From contig CM075353.1 in the NCBI GenBank assembly GCA_037693485.1, positions 64,016,001-64,080,000 of the forward strand: a stretch of 64,000 nucleotides of DNA. The letters run 5' to 3'. This document shows, piece after piece, positions 46,361 through 57,285 of the stretch. The position numbers and the translations under genes are program-made. Under the pieces are notes generated by a model, which saw nothing but the letters and a program-made list of their open reading frames with translations, made no database searches and was not told where the DNA came from. How positions within the stretch are numbered: the stretch's first letter is position 1; each line of letters begins with the position of its first letter. Source of the stretch: Kitagawia praeruptora (Eukaryota; Streptophyta; Magnoliopsida; Apiales; Apiaceae).

Positions 46361-46703
46361 GGCAAAGTATCAAATAGAAACCAATTCTTAAATAGAAACT
46401 AGAAACTAACACTAAATAAATTATATTTCATTCATTCTAATGGCCCCGCCAGGGCACCTTCACAAAAATTGTTTAAAATTATTGGTTCCATCCAGCAAAA
46501 AAAAAAAAAAAAATACTGTTCACGCTGACGTCACTGCCACGTCAGCAGTGAACAGTATTTTTTTTTTTTTTGCTGGATGGAGCCTAGAATATTATGAACT
46601 TTTTGTATTGGGATCCCCTAGTTTGGTCATTAGATTAGCTTTAATTATTAGATTAGGGTTTAGTTTCTAGTTTCTATTTTAATTTGGTTTCTATTTGAGT
46701 AAG

Positions 46704-46708
<5 letters not shown>
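46361..46708. mobile_element. Foldback MITE d (family A)
   Basis: Arms 'atcaaatagaaacca' plus 'aaatagaaactagaaactaa' return inverted at 46660-46705. The centre is a hairpin 'actgttcacgctgacgtcac' with its complement 'gccacgtcagcagtgaacagt', i.e. ACGT-core palindromes. A GGCCCCGCCAGGGC box lies near 46442. TA runs abut both ends. Confidence 0.82.

Positions 46709-46767
<59 letters not shown>
46709..46767. repeat. (TA)n microsatellite
   Basis: About 59 bases of uninterrupted TA between foldback elements d and f. Confidence 0.95.
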
Positions 46768-46771
<4 letters not shown>

Positions 46772-47143
46772 CTTGTTCTAATAGAAACTAACTTAGAATA
46801 GAAACTAGAAACTAAACCTAAATTAAATATTTCAAGCTAATCTAATGACCAAATTAGGGGTACCCTAATACAAAAAATGTTTAAAATTCTTGGCTCTATT
46901 CAACAAAAATAAAAAAAAAAATAAAAAAAGTTACTGTTCACGTGATGACGTGGCACGTGAACAGTAACTTTTTTTAAAAAAAAAATTTATTTTTTTTTAT
47001 ATTTTTGTTGAATAGAGCCAAGAATTTTATAAGTTTTTTGTGAAGGTGCCCCTAGCGGGGCCATTAAAATAAATGAAATATAATTTATTTAGTGTAGGTT
47101 TCTAGTTTCTATTCTAAGCTTGGTTTCTATTTGAACGCTAGCC
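46768..47143. mobile_element. Foldback MITE f (family A, diverged)
   Basis: Arms 'aatagaaacta..' as in d and h but diverged. The centre is 'gttactgttcacgtgatgac' and 'gtggcacgtgaacagtaac', giving CACGTG-type palindromes. The right arm has 'gaaggtgcccctagcggggc' (about 47042), the inverted form of the box in d and h. Flanked by TA runs. Confidence 0.8.
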
Positions 47144-47155
47144 TATATATATATA

Positions 47156-47513
47156 GGTCATTGCTCCATACAGAACACTCTTATATAACAAACAATAAAG
47201 AACATCTTAGATCTAATAGTTCCAATGGCCCTGCCAGGGGCACCCAATACAAAAAGTTATTTTTTTACCCTCTATCAAGCCAGCAAAAAAAATAAAAATA
47301 AATTTTACTGTTCATGATGACGTCACTAATGACGTCATCGTCATGAACAATAACTTTTTAAATTTTTTTTTTTTTTGAGATGATGGATGGATAGAGGGTA
47401 AAAAAAATAAGAATTTTTTGTATTGGGTGGCCCCGCCAGAGGCAATGGATCTATTAGATCTAAGGTGTTCTTTATTGTTTGTTATATAAGGTGTTTGTTA
47501 TGGAGTGCAACTC
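47156..47513. mobile_element. Foldback MITE g
   Basis: The arms share 'ttatataacaaacaataaag' plus 'aacatcttagatctaata' (47190-47218), inverted at 47445-47490. The GGCCCTGCCAGGGGCACCC box and 'accctctatc' words are present. The centre is 'gttcatgatgacgtcac' and 'gtcatcgtcatgaac'. Flanked by TA runs. It is a different family from d, f and h. Confidence 0.8.
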
Positions 47514-47526
47514 ATATATATATATA

Positions 47527-47872
47527 GGCAAAGTATCAAATAGAAACCAATTCTTAAATAGAAACTAGAAACTAACACTAAATAAATTATGTTTCATTCA
47601 TTCTAATGGCCCCGCCAGGGGCACCTTCACAAAATGTGTTTAAAATTCTTGGCTCCATTCAGCAAAAAAAAAAAAAAATACTGTTCACGCTGACGTCATT
47701 GCCACGTCAGCAGTGAACAATAATTTATTTTTTTTGCTGAATGGAGCCTAAAATTTTAGACACTTTTTATATTGGGGTACCACTAGTTTGGTCATTAGAT
47801 TAGCTTGAAATGTTAGATTATGGTTTAGTTTCTAGTTTCTATTTTAATTTGGTTTCTATTGAAGTAGGACTC
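47527..47872. mobile_element. Foldback MITE h (family A)
   Basis: Nearly the same sequence as d, same orientation and ends, with the box GGCCCCGCCAGGGGCACC at 47608-47625 and the central 'gctgacgtcattgccacgtc'. The d and h copies are close enough to be recent products of one source. Confidence 0.82.
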
Positions 47873-48942
47873 TATATATATATACACTTCTGCTTTTGGT
47901 TTAAATTCCTTAAATTATGTGTAATTGTATGAACGCGTGTTAAAAGACTTTGAAAATTGTGAATATAAAATGAATATTAATATCAAAACACATTCATCTG
48001 ATATATGAGAAAAGTTATCTAAGATAAATCTTACATGTGATACATATTCGTTTTTTTTTTACCTTTTGTTTTTTTCCTTAAATAGTTTTACGACATTTTA
48101 TGCTATTTTTAGTGAAAGTTCGGTTCAATATATTTTATGTTATTTTTAGTGAAAGTTCGGTTTAATATAATCATATCTTGAGTAGAGAAAAAGGATCCTG
48201 AGATTGATCTCAGGGAATTTTTCCTGATATACTTAAAAAATACACTTTAAATTTGATTGGGCATGCAGGGCTAATTAAAAAATTTTGATTTTACAAAAAT
48301 GCTCACCCCATATTTGCATATAAATCCCATGTATCTGAGGGAATTTACCTGAGATGCATCTCGGGCTCCGTAATCTCTCTTGAGTATCAGGCATAGAGAA
48401 TAATAAAAATATAATTATTAATAGAAAAATTAAACAAGTACATATTTTTTCTTCTATAAATGCAAACAACACATAAAGTGAGTAATTTTTTGGAGGCTGC
48501 TGAATAGTCATGCTATACTTCTAACTGGACCTCTTACGATGCTGAATGAGTTTAATACCCTTGGAGGTTACTGAATGGCTACGCAATACTACACATAGAT
48601 TACCTCCAATAACTTGGTCTCTTATTCAGTTTTTTCTTTATTAATTTCATAATAATCTTCGTTTAAATTCAAGAAAAGTGTAAAAAAATATTAAAAGCAT
48701 CTTTGTATTTTTTTTTTTGTGCAATGCATAAATTATATTAAATTATATTGAGAACAATACTAAGAAATAAGAAACTGATTGAATGATTTATATAGTGAAT
48801 CTCAAGGCATAAGTCTCGAAGCATTTAAACACATAACAAATGAATATTCTATTATAAAGCCAAGTAAAAAAATTTACCGTATTGAAACAGTTCGGTATAA
48901 AAATAAAGATGAAAGAATGACCAAACTACATCACTTTTAATA
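47873..48942. other. Gene-free AT-rich spacer
   Basis: No supported gene. The segment starts with the TA run and 'cacttctgc', the probable right half of the MITE target. The words 'tgagattgatctcaggga' (48199) and 'atgcatctcgggct' (48353) occur in opposite orientations and may be ends of a small undefined repeat. Confidence 0.35.
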
Positions 48943-49708
48943 GGAAGTTACCCAAAATACCCATATCCAATTGCCTTCGTCTTTTTTACCTACTGACTAC
49001 GCATGTTATTCATGCGTACATAGGGATACGCATTTGCAGAATGCGTATCACGGGTAACGCATCCCCAGATGCGTAGTGACGTCAGTTGACGTTATTTTCA
49101 CAAAACCAGCTCCGGCTCTCTTTTTTTTTCCCGTTCGTCTCTCCGCTCCATCATCGTCCGGCATCCTCCACCAACTCTGAGAACATCAAAATCATGCCCA
49201 AACCTCCTTCTCCCTTTTCCCTTATTTTATTTATTGATATCCGGCCCCGTAGAGGCGTGTATAGGTCGAGAGAAAAATCGATAGGAAAAACGAGGTCAGA
49301 TTTGGGGGTTTCAAATCTAGCAATAGAATTGAAATTTTAATGGTATAGGATTGTAGAGGGGAAAAGATGAGTCGAATGGTATATGGTATGTCAGTGGACA
49401 AAGCCCAGATGATGGTGAACGGATCTTTGCCGAAATTTCAAAGAAATTCACCATAAAATTCTTTTCTCTCTCGCTTCTGTGAAGACGATGAACAGTAATG
49501 GAGATACGCATCTCTCAGATGTGTGCTAGATGCGCATTCTCAACATGCGTATCCCGGATACGCATGTGGCAGACTGTGAAGTACATGCATATGGTACATA
49601 AGTATACCCTATACGCATCTTCAAGATGCGCAACCTGTAAATATTTTCGCTTGTGGGCATTTCGGGCGTTGGTTTTTAAATGGTGGGTACTTTGATTTTT
49701 TACCCAAT
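48943..49708. mobile_element. Palindrome-rich element P2
   Basis: Ends 'ttacccaaaatacccat' and, inverted, 'gggtaaaaaatcaaagtaccca'. Near the left end are hairpins at 48999-49017, 49027-49049 and 49056-49074; near the right end at 49505-49525, about 49532-49552 and about 49612-49632. All are built on ACGCAT...ATGCGT. Between them lies a segment shared with P1 and P3: TGACGT words (49078, 49087), a CT-rich stretch, a GGCCCCGTAGAGGC box (49242) and 'gatttgggggtttcaaatc'. No protein is recognised in the frames 49086-49340 and 49317-49511. A clear target duplication was not found. Confidence 0.5.
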
Positions 49709-49865
49709 AAAAATAGTGTTAAAATATAATATTTTAAACACAAAATTAAATGTCCTTCGTTAGTACGAATTGTATTAATACCTAAATTTAGGTAAAAAGA
49801 AATTATAAAAAATCATCGTTTAATTTTAAAAATTAAATAGAATTTTATGTTTATAAATTAAGTTT

Positions 49866-50530
49866 TTTTTTTTTTTTGCTAAACTGTGTATATTAAAGAA
49901 AAAAGAACTTACAAGGGGTTAACCCTAGCTCTCTGACAAACCAGAGAGATAGCTATCGATGATCAAATCTAGAGAGAATCAAAATTGAACCAAAGGGCAG
50001 AACAACAACCCATCAGATATTTATCCATGAACTATAATTGATGCCACAAGCTTTTGTGAGAAACCAAGTTGATGTGGAAAGCCTGGCCTTAATATCTTGA
50101 ATAATTCCAGAGAGGAGATTAGCAGGATGGAGGATGCCTTTTTTATGAGCTCTAAAGTTACGTTCCCTCCACAGATGATAAGCATAGACCTGAAGAGCAA
50201 GTAGAGCTAGATGACGTAAAACTGGGTCTTTGATTTGAAGCCATGAAAGCAGCAACTGAAGCCAAGATGTGGATTGTAAGGGCAAACCAAGCATATTCCC
50301 TAACTGATTTAGAATTTGATGGCTATACGAGCAAAATAATAAAAGATGATCAAGAGATTCCCGTCCTCCCACACATAAGTAACAATGATCAAGCACCTCC
50401 ATGCCAAAAGAGGCCAGCCTCTGTAATGTATTAATTCTCCCATGGCATACTAACCATAAATAATGAGCATACCTAGGAATAGCAAGTCTATGCCAAACTC
50501 CTTTATGCCAAGAAACAAATTGCACTTTAA
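49866..50530 (-). mobile_element. 5'-truncated L1-type LINE
   Basis: The minus-strand element ends in poly(A), seen as a T run at about 49862-49877. Only the last 0.65 kb of the LINE is left, which encodes the zinc-binding end of the reverse transcriptase ORF. 5' truncation is usual for LINEs. Confidence 0.75.
50013..50525 (-). pseudogene. LINE ORF2 C-terminal fragment (zf-RVT domain)
   Basis: 170 codons without a stop. The pattern 'VWHRLAIPRYAHYLWLVCHG', then 'RINTLQRLASFG', 'CYLC' and 'ESLDHLLLFCSYS' fits the zinc-binding reverse transcriptase domain (zf-RVT) of plant LINEs, with Cys-x2-Cys and His...Cys as ligands. It ends 'YSSWINI'. The reverse transcriptase core is missing, so it is a dead fragment. 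A plus-strand frame at 50243 is its shadow. Confidence 0.85.
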
Positions 50531-51486
50531 GACGGAAACCATTTTTTAATAAAATTGTGCATTGTTAATCTATTTGTTAGATATTTATTAATAAATTTTT
50601 AAAGGGTGCATTTTCAGAAGTAATATTTTTTCCGTCGATCTTCATTTTTTTTTCAACGAACTCGTGGAAAATAAATTTTAATTTTGTTTTCCCCACTTTT
50701 ATCTATGTCGTTCTCTCCCCCGTTTCTTCGAATCTATTTATATTGATACGATTTTAACGACTCTGCAACAAAGCATGCTTCTTCGACATTGTAGCCTTTA
50801 CATTCGTCTTCTTCGTTTCTGTCTTCGTGTCTATATGGCAACACTAATTTCACCATATTATCATTAAAATTTTGGCGATTTGTTTCGAATTTTTTGTCGA
50901 GTTTTTTTAAGATTATTTCATAATCCTTATTCTTTGATTAGTTTATAAAAGATGGAGGTGAAAAAAGTTAGAAGTGGAGAAGAATATGAGATATAAAAGA
51001 ATATAAAATTTATAAACATTGTAAATAAGAAAAATTTATATATCCATGAAATCAATATTTTGTGTACACATATATCATATCAAATTTACATACAATTAAC
51101 TAATTCTACATCTAATTAAGTATTAAATTTAACGTGGACTCACTAAGTAATTGTATTTTTATTTTTGCATTTTTTTAACTAATGATAAACCACAAATAAA
51201 ATTTTAAAGACAAATATTAAAAGTTCTAATAATGAAAAAAAAGGATAGTTCTGATTTTAAAAGAAATTATAAAATGTCTATTTTAACTATTTAAACATCC
51301 GATTAATATTAATTTTAATGTAGACTTACTAATCAATTGTCTTTTTAATTATATACAATATAGTTCAAAATGAATGATAATTAATTATTTTAAGATTATT
51401 TCTCAACCTTAGATCACTAATTCATGTGGAGCCAAATAAGATGGCTTTTGAATGATTCTAGTTATCTATGATGTACGTTTGATTGT
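50531..51486. other. Gene-free AT-rich spacer
   Basis: No supported gene, element end or repeat was found. Confidence 0.4.
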
Positions 51487-53335
51487 TTTTTTTTTTTGAA
51501 AGCAAACAAACTTCATAGATAATAAGGCACAAGGCCGAGAGTTTGACAGCAACAGAAACAACTTAACTGCAACCAATACAACCTTGGTGTGCAGGCCCAA
51601 TACAAGAAAAAGATAACTAGGAAATAACAAAAGACCCATACTATAAAACTTAGCCTAATATCATGAATTAAAAAGCAGCCCACTACCAGCCCAATTCACA
51701 ATAGAGAGACGTTTGATTTACCAGTCCTCCATTCCCACAAAGACATTACCAGCATGCAATGGTTCATCCTCCTAAGCTTCCATGACTGCCAGAACTGGGT
51801 CCAGAACTTCATCTTCCATGGCTTCAATGTTGACTTCCTCTTCCAAAACCCATTCGTACTGAGGGCCAAACATGCCCAAACCCATATCATTGCTCCAGAT
51901 TTCCATGATTCTCCCGAATGGCTGTTTCATGATAACCATGCTTTTTCAGTGAGATGCTCCGTGTTGAGCCAAATAGGAGGCCATTTCATTATCCATTGCA
52001 TCAGCCAGTCGAATCTCTATAGAAAAAATTTTGTCTCTCCTTCTTGTGTTTAGCTGCCTTAAAATGAATTCATCATCTGGATGCCCTCCAGCTTGCAAAG
52101 AGTCTTTCCACTGCCAATAAGCATTAGCATGGTCTGTTTCCAGGGTGATCCTCCGATAATTCCTTGCATAAGCGAGCTTTACTGCCCCAGAAGAAACCTT
52201 GTCTTATTGATTCTAGTTGCTTGCAAATTCTGCTTGGTATTACTGAGGTGTTAAACCAATACACTGGAAGACTATCCAGCACTGATTTTATGATCACCAC
52301 TCTTCCTGCTTGATTCAGTGATTCTAGTTTCCAAGCAGCAAATTTATCTCTAAATTTACTCAATAAGGGTTCCCAATATACTTTCCTTCGACTAGAAATC
52401 CCTATAGGAATACCAAGATACTTCAGTGGCCATTTTCCAACATTGCATCCTAACATCAAAGCATAATTTTTGGCAAGAAGCTCCTTACCATTACAAGCAA
52501 ATAAGCTACTTTTTTTTAAGTTTATTCTCAAACCAGATAGAAGTTGGAAACAGCGTAGGACTCTTTTGACTCCTGCAATCGAAGCTGGATCTTCCTTTAA
52601 GAAAATAATAGTATCATCTGCGAATTGTTGATGTGAGAGTTGCTCATCACTTCCTGGGAATGAGAAACCTTCAAAAATACCTGAATCAATAGCTTTAGAT
52701 AGCATACAACTCAGAACCTCTGCTACCAGATTGAAGAGAAGAGGAGAAAGAGGATCGCCTTGACGAAGTCCACGTTGAGGAGCAAATTCTTGTGTGGGGG
52801 AACCATTAATAAGAATTGAAATTCTAATTTTTTTCAAAATAACCTTTAATCCATCTAATCCATTTTGCTCCAAAACCCATCTTTTCCATGACGGACCACA
52901 GAAAATCCCAATCTATGGTGTCAAAATCCTTTTCAAAACCTAGTTTCAGAATGAATCCACTATTCCTGTTTTTTTTCATTGAATGACATACCTCCTTTAC
53001 AATCAGTATGCTTTCACTGGCTTGATGACCTTTGAGAAAACCTGTTTGTGAACTACTTACTAGTTTCTCCATCAGAGGACTGAGTCTGTTAGTGAGACAT
53101 TTAGTGAACAATTTTGAAATACCGTTGATAAGACTTATTGGCCTGAAGTCTTGAACTTCCTTTGGATCAAAGATCTTAGGGATTAGAGCTATGAAAGAGG
53201 AATTCAGACCATTGGGTAGCTGTAGTGATTCTGCAAAATGATTCAAGCAGTCCAAAATTTTCCATTTCAAATAAGGCCAAATGATCTTGATACATCTAAA
53301 ATTGATGCCATTAGGTCCACTCAATAACAACCGTT
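51487..53335 (-). mobile_element. Second 5'-truncated LINE, with reverse transcriptase
   Basis: A T run at about 51487-51499 marks the poly(A) tail of a minus-strand LINE about 1.85 kb long. The reverse transcriptase region lies at 52124-53330. Between 51500 and 52120 the coding sequence is broken into several frames. The 5' end stops abruptly at about 53335 within the reverse transcriptase N-terminus. I could not find a target duplication. Confidence 0.8.
52124..53330 (-). pseudogene. LINE reverse transcriptase, frameshifted, motif A altered
   Basis: Two overlapping minus-strand frames (52824-53330 and 52124-52873) form one reverse transcriptase with a frameshift near 52830-52870. The first has 'FIALIPKIFDPKEVQDFRPI' and 'SSSQTGFLKGHQASESILI', then motif A as 'LGFEKDFD' where LDFEKAFD is usual, so the first catalytic Asp is Gly. 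The second has 'GLRQGDPLSPLLFNLVAEVL', 'QFADDTIIFL' (the FADD pair is kept) and 'LKYLGIPIG'. The frameshift and the missing Asp both argue against activity. Confidence 0.88.
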
Positions 53336-54600
53336 AGATTTTAAGATAAATGAATGAGAACCGTTGAACATAATGCTAAAAGAATATTCCTTTTCTAATA
53401 TTAAAAATATTCTTATAGGTTCCAAGTTCGAATCCCACCAACAACATATCTCTATTAAACATACATATATTATTTTACAAACTGTTCTCACGAGTTTAAC
53501 ACGAGTTTAAGATTCAATTCCCGTCAACAACATATTATTAATTAAAACACTATAGTTAAAAATACTGTCAAACATATATTATAATATTTAATTATCTTCT
53601 ATAATTTATTTTCATACTAATTTAAAAATATATGTGAAAATATGGGTAATAAAACAAAAACAATTAAAAAAACATCCGTGCATCACACAAGTAATAAACT
53701 ATATAGGAAAAAATTACACAAAATCTGGAAAAAACTTACAATATAGAAAATTTTGTATAAAAATCGAAAAAAGGTCTACATAATTAGGTAAATTTCACTT
53801 TTTTGTTAAATAAAGTAAAAATAATAATTTTTTATATAATATTTATATATATATGTATGTATTTTAAAGCAATTATTCAAAATAAATAATTACAATAATA
53901 TTTATATAAATGAGATTTATAAAGTTTAAAATTTATTTTAATAATAAAATATATATCTACAACTTAAAACTTTAATAATAAAATATAATTTAAAAGTTTA
54001 CGAGTAACATTATAGGCTAGTATCTATCTATACTAATATATAATAAGCAAATTAGGGGATAATTGGTAGTTTGGTTCAACCAAGCCTTAAAAAAAATAGT
54101 GACTGTTAGATATTTAGTAAACAGTTGATAACCGTTAGATCTAATAATAAAGAATATTATATAGGAAATATTCTATATTTAAATTTGTGATCCAAGTTCG
54201 AATCCATTCAACAACAAATTCACATTAAGATTTTATATTATTAATTTTAAACAGTACATGTTATTTATTAAATAACTATTATTATTACTAATAATTTTAA
54301 TAATTAATATTACAAATAATATACTATATTATAATAAGCAAAAAGGGGATTAATTTATATTTAATATTATAAATTAATGTAAAGTTCAAATTCTTCTAAT
54401 AATATATTAAAATTAATATTTATAATATTATATTACACTATAAAAAAATTATTAAAAATTAAAAATAATCCGTGCTTTGCATTATGTTTGGATTTTCTAA
54501 ACTTTTCCAAATTGGAGAATAATAAATGCCTTCAATTTTTTCCTTTTTTGCAATTAAATTAATGTTTAATGCCGAAAATAACTTATTTTATCCTATATAT
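53336..54600. repeat. AT-rich Helitron-like debris
   Basis: The left part has 'ccaagttcgaatcccaccaacaaca' and 'catccgtgcatcacacaagt' (about 53668). At about 54031 a Helitron-like start 'tctatactaatatataataag' is followed by a related 'ccaagttcgaatccattcaa' and 'aatccgtgctttgcatt' (about 54468). These look like two members of one small non-autonomous Helitron family, each 300-450 bp. Their 3' ends are not canonical. No gene is present. Confidence 0.4.
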
Positions 54601-54606
54601 ATTATA

Positions 54607-54927
54607 CTCCCTCCGTCCCACTGGGATCTTTACGTTCCTGGTGGGCACGGAGGACAAGACAAGTGGGTATAAAGTGGTTATAATATTGTTAAAATAAATG
54701 AAGTAGTGGATATAATAGTGATTTTATTGTTAAAATAAGTGTAGTGAGTGTAATATTGATTTTATTGTTAAAATAAGTGAAGTAGTGGGTGTAATAGTGT
54801 AAAGTATTGTTAAAATAAGTGAAGTAGTGGGTGTAATAGTGTTAAAACTTACTATTTTGGGAATGTAAAGAAATGAATGGGACGGCCCAAAATAGTAAGT
54901 GTAAAGAATCCATTGGGACGGAGGGAG
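54607..54927. mobile_element. Stowaway-type MITE with internal short repeat
   Basis: Ends CTCCCTCCGTCCCA and TGGGACGGAGGGAG, flanked by TA (54605-54606, 54928-54929). Length 321 bp. The interior holds several tandem copies of about 34-48 bp containing 'attgttaaaataagtg(a)agtagtggg', which explains its greater length than the copies at 9413 and 9725. Confidence 0.92.
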
Positions 54928-54949
54928 TACCTATTATATCCTTATCTAT

Positions 54950-55920
54950 CTATACTATTATATTAAAGCCGAAATATTAAAAATTTTGTCGGTTTGGTTA
55001 TCCTAATTATTAAAATAAATAATGACATAATATAATTAATGGTAATTATCCATTGCCATTTTCACATTTACTTTTAGTTGAATATATTACCTTTTATAAA
55101 AATATCAATCGTACCATATCTTTTAATCATTAATATTTTCTTTCAAATTAAAACACACATTATCTTTTTGATTTAAAACTAATTTTATAATCATTATTAT
55201 AATAATATTAACATTAATATTAATATTAAAAATCTATTTATTAAAATAAATAATCACATAATATAATTAATGGTAAATAGCCGACTGCCCTTTTCACATT
55301 TACTTATAGTTGAAGATATTACCTTTTATAAACACCTAAAAACATCAATTGTATCATATCTTCCAATCATTAATATTTTCTTTCTAATTAAAACACGTTA
55401 CCTTTTTTTATTTAAAACTAATCTTACAATTATTAATATATAGATTAAAAGTTTTGTCGGTTTGGTTATCCTAATTATTAAAATAAATAATGATATAATA
55501 TAATTAATGGTAATTAGCCATTGTCATTTACACATTTACTTTTAGTTTGAATATATTATCTTTTATAAAAACATCAATCATACCATATCTTTTAATCTTT
55601 AATATTTCCTTTCTAATTAAAACATACGTTACCTTTTTGATTTATAACTAATCTTATAATCATTATTATAATAATATTAAAATTAATATTAATATTAAAA
55701 ATATATGTATTAAAATAAATAATAACATAATATAATTAATGATAATTAGCCGATTGCCCTTTTCACATTTACTTATAGTTGAAGATATTACCTTTTATAA
55801 ACACCTAAAAACATCAATCATAACATATCTTCCAATCATTAATATTTTCTTTCTAATTAAAACACGTTATCTTTTTTATTTAAAACTAATCTTACAATCA
55901 TCCTTTATTATAATACTTGA
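54950..55920 (+). repeat. Tandem duplication, unit about 465 bp, Helitron-related
   Basis: A Helitron-like start 'tctatactattatattaaag' (about 54950) is followed by 'ttttgtcggtttggttatcc' at about 54987 and again at about 55453. Each unit also has two related halves containing 'taattaatggtaa', 'cacatttactta/ttag' and 'ttaccttttataaa'. Those words are shared with the H1/H2 arms (6000-6250), so this is a tandemly duplicated relative of that family. No gene. Confidence 0.6.
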
Positions 55921-56482
55921 GTCTACCACACGTTAGTTAACCAATAAGAATCGAGGAATTATTTTAGGACCAATCAGAACTAATTCCTAAAATTTAGGCT
56001 TTTCCTTATTTACAATCTCACCCTATCTCTTTAACCATGGTTAGTTAACACTTCTAATTTAAATAAAATAATGATTTTATTAAACATATCCATAAACACC
56101 TATTTTTTAAATCAAAAACATTTATTACAAAATCACAATTTTAATTTGAAATCAATCAAGATATACCACTATATATTTTAAATAATATTTCATAATTAAT
56201 CATTCATTAATCAACCACTCTTTTAATATAAAGCCAGTTATAATCATATTATCATACAATAAAAATTTATTTTTATAATATATATTTACAATTATAATAG
56301 ATATTAAATAATTATATTCTAACTTAACTAAAAATCTGAAAAAATCGGATTTGAAATCAGATTTTAAATAACTTGGATAAAATCCATACCTTCAAAATTT
56401 TGATTTTTTTATAAACTCAAAAATATATTTATTCATAATTTGTTAATAAAATTAATTAATACATGCATATACGCCAGAGAGA
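55921..56482. repeat. AT-rich repeat, first copy of a direct duplication
   Basis: The segment from about 56085 to 56470 ('aaacatatccataaacacc', 'cattcattaatcaaccactc', 'acttggataaaatccatacc') recurs at about 57575-57960 in the same orientation. No gene is present. Confidence 0.55.
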
Positions 56483-57285
56483 ATGCCCTAAATGCCCACC
56501 ATTCCAACTCAATGGTCCGGAATACCCACGCGCGGAAGAGATGGCCCTATTTACCCACGAGTTACGCATTCCGTGGATGCGCGTGTCGTGAAACGCATGT
56601 TGAACATGCGCAACAGGGGTCACGCATCTCCTAGATGCGTGATGACGTCATATGACGTCATTTTCACATAAACGATTCCGGAGCTCAGACGACACCAAAA
56701 TCGCCTGAAAATCGCCCACATCGGTTCTCCTTATTCCGGCCAACTCCAATAATTTTGAGGACATTAAAATGAAGCCTAGGACAGCCTCTCCATTTATTCC
56801 CGACTGCTTTGTGAGTTTTGGCCCCGCAGGGGCGTGGACAAGCTACTCGAAAAATAGATCGGAATTTGAGCTTCGAATTGGGTCTTTCGAATCCGGCGAA
56901 ACAAACTGAAATCTACAATTATAGAGTTGTAGAGGGTGGAGAGACGATCATTTTAGTATGTAGAACGTGTGTGCTCGTTGCCTGTGGAGAACGAACGAAG
57001 AGATTGAAAAAAACGAGGAAAAATCCGGCGACGGTGGGCTGGGAACGACGATGAATAGTGCTTGAGACACGCATGTTCAACATGCGCATCTCGAGACACG
57101 CATTCTCAACATGCGTGTCCCAAGCACTGTTCACGAGTGTAGAATTCACTTTTGTGGAGGATGTTGCTCTGAAACATGCGTGTCCGGACACGCATCCCGT
57201 AGGTATTTAGGGCCAACCTTCCCGCCGGTAGGTATTTTGGGTAAAATGTTGTAAATGGTGGGTATTTAGGGCCATCACCCTATGT
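56483..57285. mobile_element. Palindrome-rich element P3
   Basis: Ends 'gccctaaatgcccaccatt' and, inverted, 'ggccctaaatacccaccatt', about 800 bp. Hairpins built on ACGCAT...ATGCGY lie at 56564-56582, 56594-56612, 56623-56641, 57069-57087 and 57099-57117. A perfect 20-bp palindrome, ATGCGTGTCCGGACACGCAT, lies at 57175-57194. Two TGACGTCA words (56642-56663) follow the left hairpin group. The middle has a GGCCCCGCAGGGGCG box (56820) and 'gaatccggcgaaacaaa' as in P1. The frames 56818 and 56919 (minus) have no recognised domain. It sits inside the AT-rich duplicated repeat. Confidence 0.55.

Noticed and set aside
48999..49074. CRISPR or tRNA-like hairpins in P2
   Set aside because: Hairpins are short, irregularly spaced and lack tRNA arms or conserved boxes. 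They are palindromes within a mobile element.
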